From Candidatus Thorarchaeota archaeon MP11T_1 (GTDB lineage Archaea; Asgardarchaeota; Thorarchaeia; Thorarchaeales; Thorarchaeaceae), in assembly GCA_002825515.1 (NCBI GenBank), contig PJET01000126.1, positions 1 through 20,218 on the forward strand: a DNA stretch of 20,218 bases, written 5' to 3'. How positions within the stretch are numbered: the stretch's first letter is position 1; each line of letters opens with the position of its first letter. Shown piece by piece: positions 7,082 to 15,561 of the stretch. A program made the position numbers and the translations under genes. A model generated the notes under the pieces. The model was not told the origin of the DNA, did not search any database, and was given only the letters and a program-made list of their open reading frames with translations.

Positions 7082-8635
7082 ATGAATCTCGAAGCGGACC
7101 TTATCGTATTCAACGGCAATATCATCACGATGGATCCCCAAAAACCGACTGTAAATGCTCTTGCAGTAAAGAGCTATAAGGTGTTAGCAGTGGGTGAAGA
7201 GGATGAAGTGTTGGAGCTCGTACCTACAGCAAAAAGAGTTATTGATCTTGGAGGAAAAACTGTCATTCCAGGTTTTATCGATGCACATACTCATCTGACA
7301 AGTGCTGGAGTTAGGTCAAAACATGTTCAGCTTGATAAAGTTGGTTCGCTAGAGGAAGCAATTCAATTCTTGAAAGATTCAGTGCCCAAGTATCCTAAAG
7401 GCGACTGGATATTTGGTTATAATTGGGATGAGAGTGAATGGAAAGAGAAAAGGTACATTCAATCGAAAGATTTGAACCCGGTCAGCAAAGAACACCCAAT
7501 AATGGTGACACGTGTCTGTGGTCATCTTGTTTCAGTAAATGATACAGGACTCAAGAAACTTGGTATATCATTAAACCAAGACGGAGTTCAGAAAGATAGA
7601 CTAGGAAGACCCACAGGTGTTTTGAAAGATATAGAAGAGGTATGGGAGAAAGTAAGACCTACAGCAGAACAATTTCGAGAAGCGGTTGTAGTAGGAAATA
7701 AGATTGCGAATGAGAAAGGGATTACTACTGCTGTCGATAATGCGATGACTGGAGTTTTAAGACATATTAGAGAGATTGAAACAAGACATGAACTTACAAC
7801 CCGAATGATTGTGAACATTCCCGTGGACCAGATAGACCACATGATTGGTCTTGGTTTAACATCCGGAATGGGTAGTCCAATGGTAAAAATCGGGGGCGTA
7901 AAAATTTTCATAGATGGATCAATTGGAGCAAAGACTGCATATGTATCAAAAGGATACATTGATGATTCAAACAATAAGGGTATGCTACTTTTCCCTCGAG
8001 ATAAGTATGAGGCTGTGGTAAAGAAAGCTGTTCAAAATAACATACAGACGGTTACACATGCCATAGGAGATGAAGCGATTGAGTTGGTCATATCAACATT
8101 TGAGAGTCTCCCAGATAAAAGCATGTTAAGAAAGCAAAGGCATCGTATAGAACATGCAGAGATGATAAATGAGTACCAAATTCGAAGAGCTGTAGGTTTG
8201 GGGCTTATCTTGTCAATGCAACCAAATTTTGTGGGCAGGTGGCAGCACCCGGGGGGACTTTATAATACTAGATTTGATGAGGAGCAGGTCAGAGGAATGA
8301 ATATGTTCCGAGTCGCTCTGGATAATGGGGCGCGATTGTGTTTTGGTTCTGATGGAATGCCCTATAGTCCTCTCTACGGTATCTGGTCAGCAACGACACA
8401 TAACAATGAGCGTGTTAGACTGACAGTCGAAGAAGCGCTCCGGTGCTACACACTAGAGAGCGCATACTCTGTGTTCCAGGAACACACCTTGGGGAGCTTA
8501 ACAGTTGGGAAAAGAGCAGACTTTGTAGTTCTTTCTGACAATATTCTGAGAGTCCCACCAGATGAGATCATTGACATTGATATTGAAATGACAGTTGTTG
8601 GGGGAATTGTAGAGTATTCAGTAGCTCGTACGTGA
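7082..8635 (+). CDS. YtcJ-like metal-dependent amidohydrolase
   Basis: 517 aa from ATG 7082. An in-frame GTG at 7055 would add nine residues; the ATG is preferred because the family usually begins a few residues before the ADLIVFNGNIITMD strand. Amidohydrolase superfamily (amidohydro_3): H69 and H71 in FIDAHTHL, KIFIDGSIG, VTHAIGDEA (H326), RHRIEHAE (H358), SMQPNFVGRW and CFGSDGMPYSP (D424). The C-terminal beta-sandwich closes with GSLTVGKRADFVVLS. The family hydrolyses C-N bonds in varied compounds, and the substrate cannot be read from sequence. No signal peptide, so cytosolic, unlike the broken paralogue at 19081-19479. mutL starts 9 bp after its stop, so the two are probably cotranscribed. 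Confidence 0.9.
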   Translation: MNLEADLIVFNGNIITMDPQKPTVNALAVKSYKVLAVGEEDEVLELVPTAKRVIDLGGKTVIPGFIDAHTHLTSAGVRSKHVQLDKVGSLEEAIQFLKDSVPKYPKGDWIFGYNWDESEWKEKRYIQSKDLNPVSKEHPIMVTRVCGHLVSVNDTGLKKLGISLNQDGVQKDRLGRPTGVLKDIEEVWEKVRPTAEQFREAVVVGNKIANEKGITTAVDNAMTGVLRHIREIETRHELTTRMIVNIPVDQIDHMIGLGLTSGMGSPMVKIGGVKIFIDGSIGAKTAYVSKGYIDDSNNKGMLLFPRDKYEAVVKKAVQNNIQTVTHAIGDEAIELVISTFESLPDKSMLRKQRHRIEHAEMINEYQIRRAVGLGLILSMQPNFVGRWQHPGGLYNTRFDEEQVRGMNMFRVALDNGARLCFGSDGMPYSPLYGIWSATTHNNERVRLTVEEALRCYTLESAYSVFQEHTLGSLTVGKRADFVVLSDNILRVPPDEIIDIDIEMTVVGGIVEYSVART

Positions 8636-8644
8636 GGTGTCGAA

Positions 8645-10450
8645 GTGGGTAAGATCAAAGTCCTAAGCGAGGATCTTGTTTCACTCATCTCTGCAGGGGA
8701 GGTTATTGAGAACCCCTCTTCCATCGTTAAAGAACTCATCGAGAACTCGCTTGATGCAGGAACTGACATGATAGACATCTCAATTGAAGGTGGAGGTATT
8801 GATAGAATTGTAATTTCTGACAATGGGACAGGCATTTCTCGAGAAGACTGTGAGGTTTGTCTTCAAAGGCATTCGACAAGCAAAATATCTACAAAAGATG
8901 ACATCAATGAAATAACCACCTATGGATTCAGAGGAGAGGCTCTAGCGAGTATTGCAGCAGTTGCGGATATTAGAATCACGACTCAGACAGAAGATGAGGA
9001 TGTAGGTACACTTATTGTCTCAAGAGTTGGAGAGATTCCCAAGATTTCCGATTCCTCCAGACCAATAGGGACAACCGTTGAAATGGGCGAATTATTCAAG
9101 AAAATGCCAGCAAGAAGGAAACACTTGGCAAGTCAAAAAGTGGAAGGTCAACGGATTTTCGAGGCTGTCATGAGGCACGCAGTCATTAGAACGGATGTTG
9201 GTTTCAGATTGACTAGAGATGGAGATGTCATAATTGACTGTCCACCTTCACAGAGTGCCATTGATAGAATTACGTATCTCTGGGGAAGTGATATTGCCAA
9301 GGGTTTGGTGGAAGTGTATTATTCCGAAGAGGGTATTTGGGTAGAGGGATTTGTTGCAATGCCCCCAGTTTCAAGAGGTAATAGATCTCGCGAATATTTT
9401 GCAGTTTTAAAGAGGCCAATAACTGATGAACGTTTGAGTCAAGCAGTTGAATCAGCATATTCAACACTACTAATGAAAGGTCAATACCCTGTTTGTTCCC
9501 TTGACATAGCGATGAAGCTCGCAGATGTTGATGTGAATGTTCATCCGACCAAACGTGAGGTCAGAATACTAGACATTGAAAAGGTCAGTTCAATCATTAC
9601 AATAGCTGTAAGAGATGCCCTTGGAGTTGAAAAGCCAAGCAATGAAAGCCATTCATTGGAAGACTACTTCGAGGGACTTGTAGCCAAGGGAGTTGAACCA
9701 AAACCACTACCCAGCACGGCTCAATTTGATCAAGTTAGGATCTTGCCTTCTGTTGAACATACGACTCTTGAGTCATTCACAGGGATTGGTGAAGATATTG
9801 AACCAGTAAATCTGCTTGGTGGTCTGTTTAGAATGATTGGTCAAATCCACAAACTCTACATTCTTCTGGAGGATGAAGATGGTCTTCTAGTCATCGACCA
9901 GCATGCCGCTCATGAGCGAGTATTATATGAGGAATTGAGAAAAGAGGTTAATGAAGATAGGGTCGCTGTTCAGGAGCTGCTTCAACCATTTGTGTTGAGT
10001 TTAAGTCCCACTGACGTAGAACGGATTCTAGACCTTTCGGATATTCTGAATAACATTGGTTTTTCAATAGAAAGCTTCGGTGGGAATGAAGTTTCTATTT
10101 CGACAGTTCCAGAGATTTTTGGTAAAGTCGCATCAGAAATTGAACTTATCACATTACTAGATAGTATTGCCACTATTGGTATTGCAGAGGCAAAGGATTC
10201 ATTCATGGATGAACTTGTTAAGCTAACAGCATGTCATTCAGCTTACAGAGAGGGGGTAACTCTGAACGTTGATGAGATACGTAATTTAATTGAAGACCTT
10301 TCCAAGACTCAAGTGAAATATACATGTTGTCACGGTCGTCCGTCAATAATCCGAATCAAGAAGGAGAGTCTCGACAAAGCTGTAGGCAGATTAGGTCATG
10401 AGGCAATTCTACGTTTTAAAAAACGACATAGAATCGGTAAAAAAGAATAG
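8645..10450 (+). CDS. mutL: DNA mismatch repair protein MutL with endonuclease motifs
   Basis: 601 aa. N-terminal GHKL ATPase: E30 and N34 in KELIENSLDAG, D59 in DNGTGI, YGFRGEALASI, and GTTVEMGELFKKMPARRK. A linker of about 330-390 leads to the dimerisation/nuclease domain. All nuclease motifs are present: DQHAAHERVLYEE (418-430, the DQHA-x2-E-x4-E site), ACHSAYREG (529-537) and CCHGRP (561-566, the C-x-HGRP site with Cys in the variable position). This predicts a MutL that nicks DNA itself, so no MutH is needed. The start is GTG 8645 with GAGGTG (8634-8639) overlapping the amidohydrolase stop. Partner mutS is at 1979-4582. Confidence 0.97.
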   Translation: MGKIKVLSEDLVSLISAGEVIENPSSIVKELIENSLDAGTDMIDISIEGGGIDRIVISDNGTGISREDCEVCLQRHSTSKISTKDDINEITTYGFRGEALASIAAVADIRITTQTEDEDVGTLIVSRVGEIPKISDSSRPIGTTVEMGELFKKMPARRKHLASQKVEGQRIFEAVMRHAVIRTDVGFRLTRDGDVIIDCPPSQSAIDRITYLWGSDIAKGLVEVYYSEEGIWVEGFVAMPPVSRGNRSREYFAVLKRPITDERLSQAVESAYSTLLMKGQYPVCSLDIAMKLADVDVNVHPTKREVRILDIEKVSSIITIAVRDALGVEKPSNESHSLEDYFEGLVAKGVEPKPLPSTAQFDQVRILPSVEHTTLESFTGIGEDIEPVNLLGGLFRMIGQIHKLYILLEDEDGLLVIDQHAAHERVLYEELRKEVNEDRVAVQELLQPFVLSLSPTDVERILDLSDILNNIGFSIESFGGNEVSISTVPEIFGKVASEIELITLLDSIATIGIAEAKDSFMDELVKLTACHSAYREGVTLNVDEIRNLIEDLSKTQVKYTCCHGRPSIIRIKKESLDKAVGRLGHEAILRFKKRHRIGKKE

Positions 10451-10453
10451 AGG

Positions 10454-10473
10454 GGGAAGTCAATTGACTTCCC
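10454..10473. terminator. 20-bp perfect palindrome between convergent genes
   Basis: GGGAAGTCAA (10454-10463) is followed directly by its reverse complement (10464-10473). It starts 4 bp after the mutL stop and ends 9 bp before the stop of the minus-strand gene. As RNA it forms an 8-10 bp hairpin in either direction; a T-rich stretch follows on the plus side (ATTTTCATTTCTTC). A bidirectional terminator or mRNA end stabiliser is the simplest reading. Confidence 0.65.
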
Positions 10474-10481
10474 ATCAATTT

Positions 10482-12755
10482 TCATTTCTTCTTTGTTGTT
10501 TTCCTCTTTGGCTTAACAGCAGGAGCAGCACTAGAAGAGCCACGTTGTCTGATAACAATGGCACCAATTACGACAACACCAAGAACTCCAGCACCAATGA
10601 GGAGTAGTGTTATAGGATCGATTGGGAATCCGCCTGTTGGCTCAGTCATCATAAAGACAATTTCATTCTGCCAGAGTTCAACACTATCAGCATAGGTAGA
10701 ATCGTCCTCGTCAGTTCCAAAATTATCAATAATGATGGTATTGAAGAGAGTCTTTCTATCGTTACTTACTACAATAGTGGCAGTATCACTTTGCGTGGTT
10801 GCAGTTGTTCCTGCAAGTGCGGTATAGCCCTCAAAATAGATAACGGCATCGCCATCATCACCGAAGATATTACTCGACGTGTAGTTATTCATTGAATGAT
10901 CATTTGGCTCTGTGAAGATAGGATGAGATGCATCCCAGATATACATTGATGGTTGGCCTGACAAACTGGAACTCCACTCCACACCCATCTTTGACCACAA
11001 TGGATGTGTTGGATGACTATCCACGTCAAAGGAAGTCAGTATTAATGTCCCACCGGTATTTACGAATGCATATAGTTCATCATAGATTAGGGATTCAGGG
11101 AAATAATTAACATTGTTATAGATTAGCAAGTCCCATGACTGCGAATCAACAAAGTCATCCAAATACTGACGTGTATTGAAGAGCGAGTACGAGAGTCCGA
11201 GATCTCTAAGAGCCTTACAAACAGCATCATTCCATCCTAGATAATCAGTATGTACAAGAATCCTTGCATCATTAGAGGTCAACCAATTTAGAACATTTAG
11301 TGCAAATCGAGTGTTCGAATTGTTGAATAGATACATGTTGTCAAAGATGTTCATGTCCGCAGAGAGGATTGCTCTACCCGCTCCAAATTCTTCACTTGCT
11401 ACAACTGGGAATGATCCATCGAACCAAAGCGCAGTTGCGTTTGAAAGAACAACTAGATGATTTCTATAACCCATCCGCAGCGATGTACAGCCTTCTAGGG
11501 TGAGATGGGTTCCAAGAGTCATATCAGCATCATTGAGAATGTCCGTAGTACCGAGACTCATGTCGAAGTTCTGCATGAGCTCATTGATGGCCAAGTCACC
11601 GGGATTTGGACCAGTGAGACCGTTCCGATCACCCATGACCAAGAGACTTCCACCATTCGCCACCCAGTTTTCAACTGCTGCCTTTTCAGCTGAAGTGTAG
11701 TTCAGATCAGGCCAATTGATCACTAAGATATCATAATCAGATAGTCTTTCAGCAGTCAGGTTGCCAGTAGCTGAAGGATATAGTTTGTCGAAAGTATATG
11801 AATGATTTACAGCGAGCGTCCGAAACTGTCCGTAGTTATTGTCCGAACTCCACACTGTAGCATATGTGATATCCCAAAAATCAACGCACAATCGAGGTTG
11901 ATGTGTTAGATCATAGACAACGCGACCTTTTGGTTTTGGAATCAACCATTCGACGGCGTCGATGATAATGCTCTCGAAATCATTTGGGATTGATGAACCA
12001 TCACCAGGAAGCTGGACTATTCGCCCACCATCTCTCTTATTATCTATTGCAAAAGCAGTGATGAAATCAGTTTGTGATGCATTATTCATCAAGAGAATCA
12101 TATCACTTCCTCTTGCTTCTTCCAGCTTGGGTTGCCATGAGGTTGCCCAATTTTCCGCACGTTCAAAGACAGTATCATTTACATGATAGGCTTTCATTGT
12201 TGAGTGACGGCTTGTGATATTTTGACTGTCACTTCGGAAGTATCCCCACCAAAGTGAATGGCCGACATCATAATCTTGGTCAGCAAAAATGAACCCTCCG
12301 TACCACAAGTAGCTGACTGCACTGTTGAATGTTAATAGTCCTCCACCTCCAAGCCAGAATTCCTTCACGAGGTGTTCAATGCTGGGTCGAGGTACATTGT
12401 TCACGATGATAAAAACATCATAATCTGCTGTGATCAGTTCATGGTTGAGAATGTCTTCTTCGGTTAATGCTTCAACCGAGTGACCAGCATCCTCAAGTAG
12501 CGATGTGATTTCGACGAGGTTGTTTGTTAGATTGCTCGCATGAGAAACAAGAGGAACTGTGAGATTTTCTTCATCATATATGGCAATCCTTGCGTTATGA
12601 GGCATCTGCGAAAGCAGTGTTTGAGATTCAAGTGATAATTCAATGTTTGTGAGTCTGTTGCTCACTCCAAAACTAAAAACCGTTGGTACGATTATTAGGC
12701 TTACAAGAAACAGTGTTATTATTAGTGTAGGCGCGACTCGTGTCAGGATTTCCAC
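10482..12755 (-). CDS. Large membrane-anchored surface protein with repeated GATase1-like domains
   Basis: 757 aa from GTG 12755. An N-terminal helix (residues 9-29) and a C-terminal helix (715-736, LLLIGAGVLGVVVIGAIVI) with a basic Lys/Arg tail bracket a long extracellular part. Three stretches look like class I glutamine amidotransferase-like (ThuA/DUF4350-type) Rossmann folds: about 55-148, 277-380 and 496-578. Each has the pattern 'D-hydrophobic strand, N/D turn, helix, then GG-x-L-L strand' (YDVFIIVNN, YDILVINWPDL, WDLLIYNNV; GGGGLLTF, NGGSLLVMG, TGGTLILTS). No Cys-His-Glu catalytic triad is evident, so binding is likelier than catalysis. About ten N-glycosylation sequons. The start is placed at 12755 because the TATA box at 12781-12788 is too close to the GTG at 12776 for it to be transcribed. 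Function unknown. Confidence 0.75.
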   Translation of the reverse strand: MEILTRVAPTLIITLFLVSLIIVPTVFSFGVSNRLTNIELSLESQTLLSQMPHNARIAIYDEENLTVPLVSHASNLTNNLVEITSLLEDAGHSVEALTEEDILNHELITADYDVFIIVNNVPRPSIEHLVKEFWLGGGGLLTFNSAVSYLWYGGFIFADQDYDVGHSLWWGYFRSDSQNITSRHSTMKAYHVNDTVFERAENWATSWQPKLEEARGSDMILLMNNASQTDFITAFAIDNKRDGGRIVQLPGDGSSIPNDFESIIIDAVEWLIPKPKGRVVYDLTHQPRLCVDFWDITYATVWSSDNNYGQFRTLAVNHSYTFDKLYPSATGNLTAERLSDYDILVINWPDLNYTSAEKAAVENWVANGGSLLVMGDRNGLTGPNPGDLAINELMQNFDMSLGTTDILNDADMTLGTHLTLEGCTSLRMGYRNHLVVLSNATALWFDGSFPVVASEEFGAGRAILSADMNIFDNMYLFNNSNTRFALNVLNWLTSNDARILVHTDYLGWNDAVCKALRDLGLSYSLFNTRQYLDDFVDSQSWDLLIYNNVNYFPESLIYDELYAFVNTGGTLILTSFDVDSHPTHPLWSKMGVEWSSSLSGQPSMYIWDASHPIFTEPNDHSMNNYTSSNIFGDDGDAVIYFEGYTALAGTTATTQSDTATIVVSNDRKTLFNTIIIDNFGTDEDDSTYADSVELWQNEIVFMMTEPTGGFPIDPITLLLIGAGVLGVVVIGAIVIRQRGSSSAAPAVKPKRKTTKKK

Positions 12756-12780
12756 CTCCTGAATCTGTGCAATCACTCAT

Positions 12781-12788
12781 TATATAAA
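12781..12788 (-). promoter_or_regulatory. TATA box for the large surface protein gene
   Basis: The minus strand reads TTTATATA, a perfect archaeal TATA box. Its centre is about 29 bp upstream of the GTG at 12755, which predicts a leaderless or nearly leaderless transcript and argues against the GTG at 12776. Confidence 0.65.
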
Positions 12789-12833
12789 TACACTAGAAAA
12801 AAAGCTCGTAGTATCGAGGTGACTACTGAAAAT

Positions 12834-12849
12834 ATTACCATTTGGTAAT
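12834..12849. promoter_or_regulatory. Inverted repeat, candidate operator in the divergent promoter
   Basis: ATTACCA-TT-TGGTAAT is a perfect 7-bp inverted repeat with a 2-bp spacer, 59 bp before the MFS transporter start and about 45 bp upstream of the TATA box of the divergent gene. The size suits a dimeric helix-turn-helix repressor. No regulator gene is adjacent. Confidence 0.4.
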
Positions 12850-12908
12850 CTTGATTAATGACCTTCTTTGTTTGATTTCAATTCAAATACAAGAAGTGAG
12901 AAACAATT

Positions 12909-14129
12909 ATGGATAATCAATCATTGACATTTGATTTCAAAGATGTTAGTGAATCAAACAAAAAGAGAGTTGTTCTTCTTGGTATTCTTACACTTCTTGC
13001 GATTACAGCTGCGGCAATCCTTCATGTAAACCAGCCAGAATTCATCTTGAACAGATTCATTGGTATATCCCAGTTTGAATATTCTCTCTTTGACAGCACC
13101 CTTTACTTGTCATATCTAATAATTGGTATAGTAACAGGTTTACTATCAGACAGATGGGCTAAGCGTCGTGTCTTTGTATTGATTGGTGCATCTGGTTCAA
13201 TAGTTTTCTACTATTTAATGACAACCACACTTTCATATCCAATACTACTGCTCTATAGATTTCTGCAAGGTTCTTTCACAGTTATGGCATGGCAGACATT
13301 TATGACTCTAGCAATTGACTTCTCAGATACTCAAAATCGTGGACGAAATATGGGAATATTTGGAGCTTTCTTGGCAATAGCGATGGGATTGGGACCAGCA
13401 ATAGGAGGCCTTATTGCATCATTTGGTGTGTTTACTCCATACTATACTGCTTCTGCACTCAATTTCGTTGTTTTAGCAATAGCCATAGCAGCTCTTAGAG
13501 ATCCTTTAATGACCAAAACCCGACCGACATTAAAGGAGAGCTTCATGCTCGCTAGAAAAAATCCAGAATTGGTAGTTCCGGGTATATTCAACTTATTTGA
13601 CAGACTTCATATCGGATTTATTCTTACAGCATTACCATTTTTCCTCGCTGTGATATTAGGCTTGGATGAATCCCTCAGAGGGATGTCACTCGCAATTTTC
13701 GCTCTGCCATTCATAATTCTTCAATATCCAATGGGTAAACTTTCAGACAAATATGGAAGATTCAGACAGCTGGTTATAGGAAGTCTAGGATTTGGTGTGA
13801 TCTTGTCCGTAATCGGGTTCATTGGCATTCAAGGTTTCAATCTGCTACTTCTCATGTTGGTAATCTTGGGTTTCTTTTCAGGAATCACAGCACCCCCCGC
13901 CATGGCACTTGTTGGAGACATTGTCAAACAAGAAGACTCTGCAATGGGTATGGGATTCTTCAATTTTCTTGGAAATCTAGGAATCACCATTGGTCCGGTT
14001 ATTTTTGGAGTACTTAATCCTGTGATTGGTATGGCCAATGCTTTTGTAGTAGTGGGTGCTCTTGAGTTGATAACTCTAACAATCAATATTATGCTTGTAA
14101 GAACCGTGTTCAAAGGAAAAATCATCTAG
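12909..14129 (+). CDS. MFS transporter, 12 predicted helices
   Basis: 406 aa, usual length for a 12-helix major facilitator. Residues 1-19 are a polar cytosolic leader. The MFS motif A is in the loop between helices 2 and 3 (GLLSDRWAKRRV, about 77-88) and its counterpart in the second half is GKLSDKYGRFRQ. RFLQGSFTVMAWQTF is the helix-4 signature region and GAFLAIAMGLGPAIGG the helix-5 motif C-like stretch, which is commoner in antiporters and drug exporters. The substrate is not evident. GTGAG at 12896-12900 is a weak SD, 8 nt before the ATG. The methyltransferase gene begins 6 bp downstream, so the two are an operon. An inverted repeat upstream may control it. Confidence 0.9.
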   Translation: MDNQSLTFDFKDVSESNKKRVVLLGILTLLAITAAAILHVNQPEFILNRFIGISQFEYSLFDSTLYLSYLIIGIVTGLLSDRWAKRRVFVLIGASGSIVFYYLMTTTLSYPILLLYRFLQGSFTVMAWQTFMTLAIDFSDTQNRGRNMGIFGAFLAIAMGLGPAIGGLIASFGVFTPYYTASALNFVVLAIAIAALRDPLMTKTRPTLKESFMLARKNPELVVPGIFNLFDRLHIGFILTALPFFLAVILGLDESLRGMSLAIFALPFIILQYPMGKLSDKYGRFRQLVIGSLGFGVILSVIGFIGIQGFNLLLLMLVILGFFSGITAPPAMALVGDIVKQEDSAMGMGFFNFLGNLGITIGPVIFGVLNPVIGMANAFVVVGALELITLTINIMLVRTVFKGKII

Positions 14130-14135
14130 GAAATT

Positions 14136-14672
14136 GTGGTTAGACGCATGTCAATAGAAGAAGTCCTTTTCATACTGGTCATTGAAATTTGCGTCATTGT
14201 ATTTGTTGTCTGGATTGCTTGGTCAGGATTAATCGGTGCACCATGGTTACCAACGCCAAGAAGCAAAGTCAGAGACATGCTTGAATTTGCAGATGTAAAT
14301 CAAGAGGATGTTTTGTATGACCTTGGATCTGGTGATGGTCGGATTATTGTGATGGCTGCTAAGGAGTTTGGAGCTAATTCTATCGGAATAGAGGTGGATC
14401 CACTTAGGATGCTTTGGTCACGTCTAGCGATAAAACGCCACAAACTCGGACAAAAAGTCAAAGTGATAAGAGCCAACTTCTTTAACGTGAGTCTCGAAGA
14501 CGCCTCGGTCGTCACGTTATACCAGGGACATGAGATAAACAAGAAAATTAGAGCTAAGCTGGCAAGTGAACTCAGGTCAGGTACCCGTGTGGTTTCATAT
14601 CGCTTCATTCTTGACGGATGGACACCCGTTAAGACGAATAACGATGAGTCAATTTTCCTCTATGTTGTATAA
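14136..14672 (+). CDS. Membrane-anchored FAM173-like SAM-dependent methyltransferase
   Basis: 178 aa. Residues 9-31 form one membrane helix, then GAPWLPTPRSKVRDML leads into a compact Rossmann methyltransferase. SAM motif I is YDLGSGDGRI (61-70) and the acidic residue of motif II is E86 in GIEVDPLRMLWSRLA. From memory, the overall pattern (N-terminal helix, P-x-P-T before the domain, LGSGDGRI, E-x-x-P-x-x-x-W-S-R, and a closing RVVSYRF...WTP) is that of the FAM173/ATPSCKMT protein-lysine methyltransferases, whose human members modify mitochondrial membrane proteins (ATP synthase c subunit, ANT). The start is GTG 14136 (AGGA 4 nt upstream); ATG 14148 is an alternative. Its substrate here is unknown; it follows the MFS gene by 6 bp. 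Confidence 0.8.
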   Translation: MVRRMSIEEVLFILVIEICVIVFVVWIAWSGLIGAPWLPTPRSKVRDMLEFADVNQEDVLYDLGSGDGRIIVMAAKEFGANSIGIEVDPLRMLWSRLAIKRHKLGQKVKVIRANFFNVSLEDASVVTLYQGHEINKKIRAKLASELRSGTRVVSYRFILDGWTPVKTNNDESIFLYVV

Positions 14673-14721
14673 CTTCAGTCAATTAGACAGAGTTTTCAAC
14701 TTTCATTTATTGTAATGGTTT

Positions 14722-15546
14722 ATGATTGTCAACAAGGTTGCAGCTAAGAGTATCATAACGAAAAGCAACATTCCAGAGATTGATTTCGTCATCAATCCAT
14801 ACATTGGCTGTCAGCATGCATGTATATACTGCTATGCTGAATTCATGAAGCGGTTCACTGGTCACGGCAGCGATTCGTGGGGAGAATTTCTTGATGTAAA
14901 GAATTACGATTGGGAAAGAATCCACCCTGAGAAATATAATGGCAAGACTCTTCTTCTTAGCTCTGTAACTGACCCATATACTCCACTAGAAGTGAAATAT
15001 GAAAATACAAGACATATTTTGCAGAAACTTGTTGGTACTAAAGCTTCTGTTCAGATACTGACAAAATCTAGTTTGGTCACTAGAGATATTGATCTTTTCA
15101 AACAGTTTGACAACATCCAAGTTGGCATCTCCATCAACTCTCTTGATGAAGAGTTTGTGAAAAAAATCGAACCACGGGCATCAAAACCAAAAGATCGTCT
15201 TGATGCATTGAGAATTATTTCAGAATCAGAAATACCGACATATGTCTTCATCTCACCAATATTCCCTAGAATATCTGACTGGCAAGCCATAATTGAAGCA
15301 GCGATACCAATCACGGATGACTTTCGCTTTGAGAATCTAAACTTCAGAGGACACAACATTTCTCGTATCATGAACCTAATTAAAGCGAGATACCCCGAGT
15401 TATCAGAGTATTATGATAGAATAAGGTGGCAATATTCTCTATGGGATGAGATTGAAGAGGACATTGAAACCTATTGTAGCGTACGAAATATTAGATATGA
15501 AATCGATTTTCATCATGGAGGATTTTCAAAGACTACTCAATACTAG
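14722..15546 (+). CDS. SPL-family radical SAM protein
   Basis: 274 aa. The radical SAM cluster motif is C30-x3-C34-x2-C37 in NPYIGCQHACIYCYAEF, the form typical of the spore-photoproduct-lyase-like (COG1533) family. It is followed by TLLLSSVTDPYTPLE, VQILTKSSLVTRDIDL, VGISINSLDE and the family's C-terminal FHHGGF. These proteins make a 5'-deoxyadenosyl radical with a 4Fe-4S cluster and SAM; most archaeal members have no assigned reaction, and photoproduct repair should not be assumed. No SD precedes ATG 14722, so it may be leaderless. The gene is 49 bp after the methyltransferase and 15 bp from the convergent kinase gene. Confidence 0.87.
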   Translation: MIVNKVAAKSIITKSNIPEIDFVINPYIGCQHACIYCYAEFMKRFTGHGSDSWGEFLDVKNYDWERIHPEKYNGKTLLLSSVTDPYTPLEVKYENTRHILQKLVGTKASVQILTKSSLVTRDIDLFKQFDNIQVGISINSLDEEFVKKIEPRASKPKDRLDALRIISESEIPTYVFISPIFPRISDWQAIIEAAIPITDDFRFENLNFRGHNISRIMNLIKARYPELSEYYDRIRWQYSLWDEIEEDIETYCSVRNIRYEIDFHHGGFSKTTQY

Positions 15547-15561
15547 ATTAACAAAGATCCT

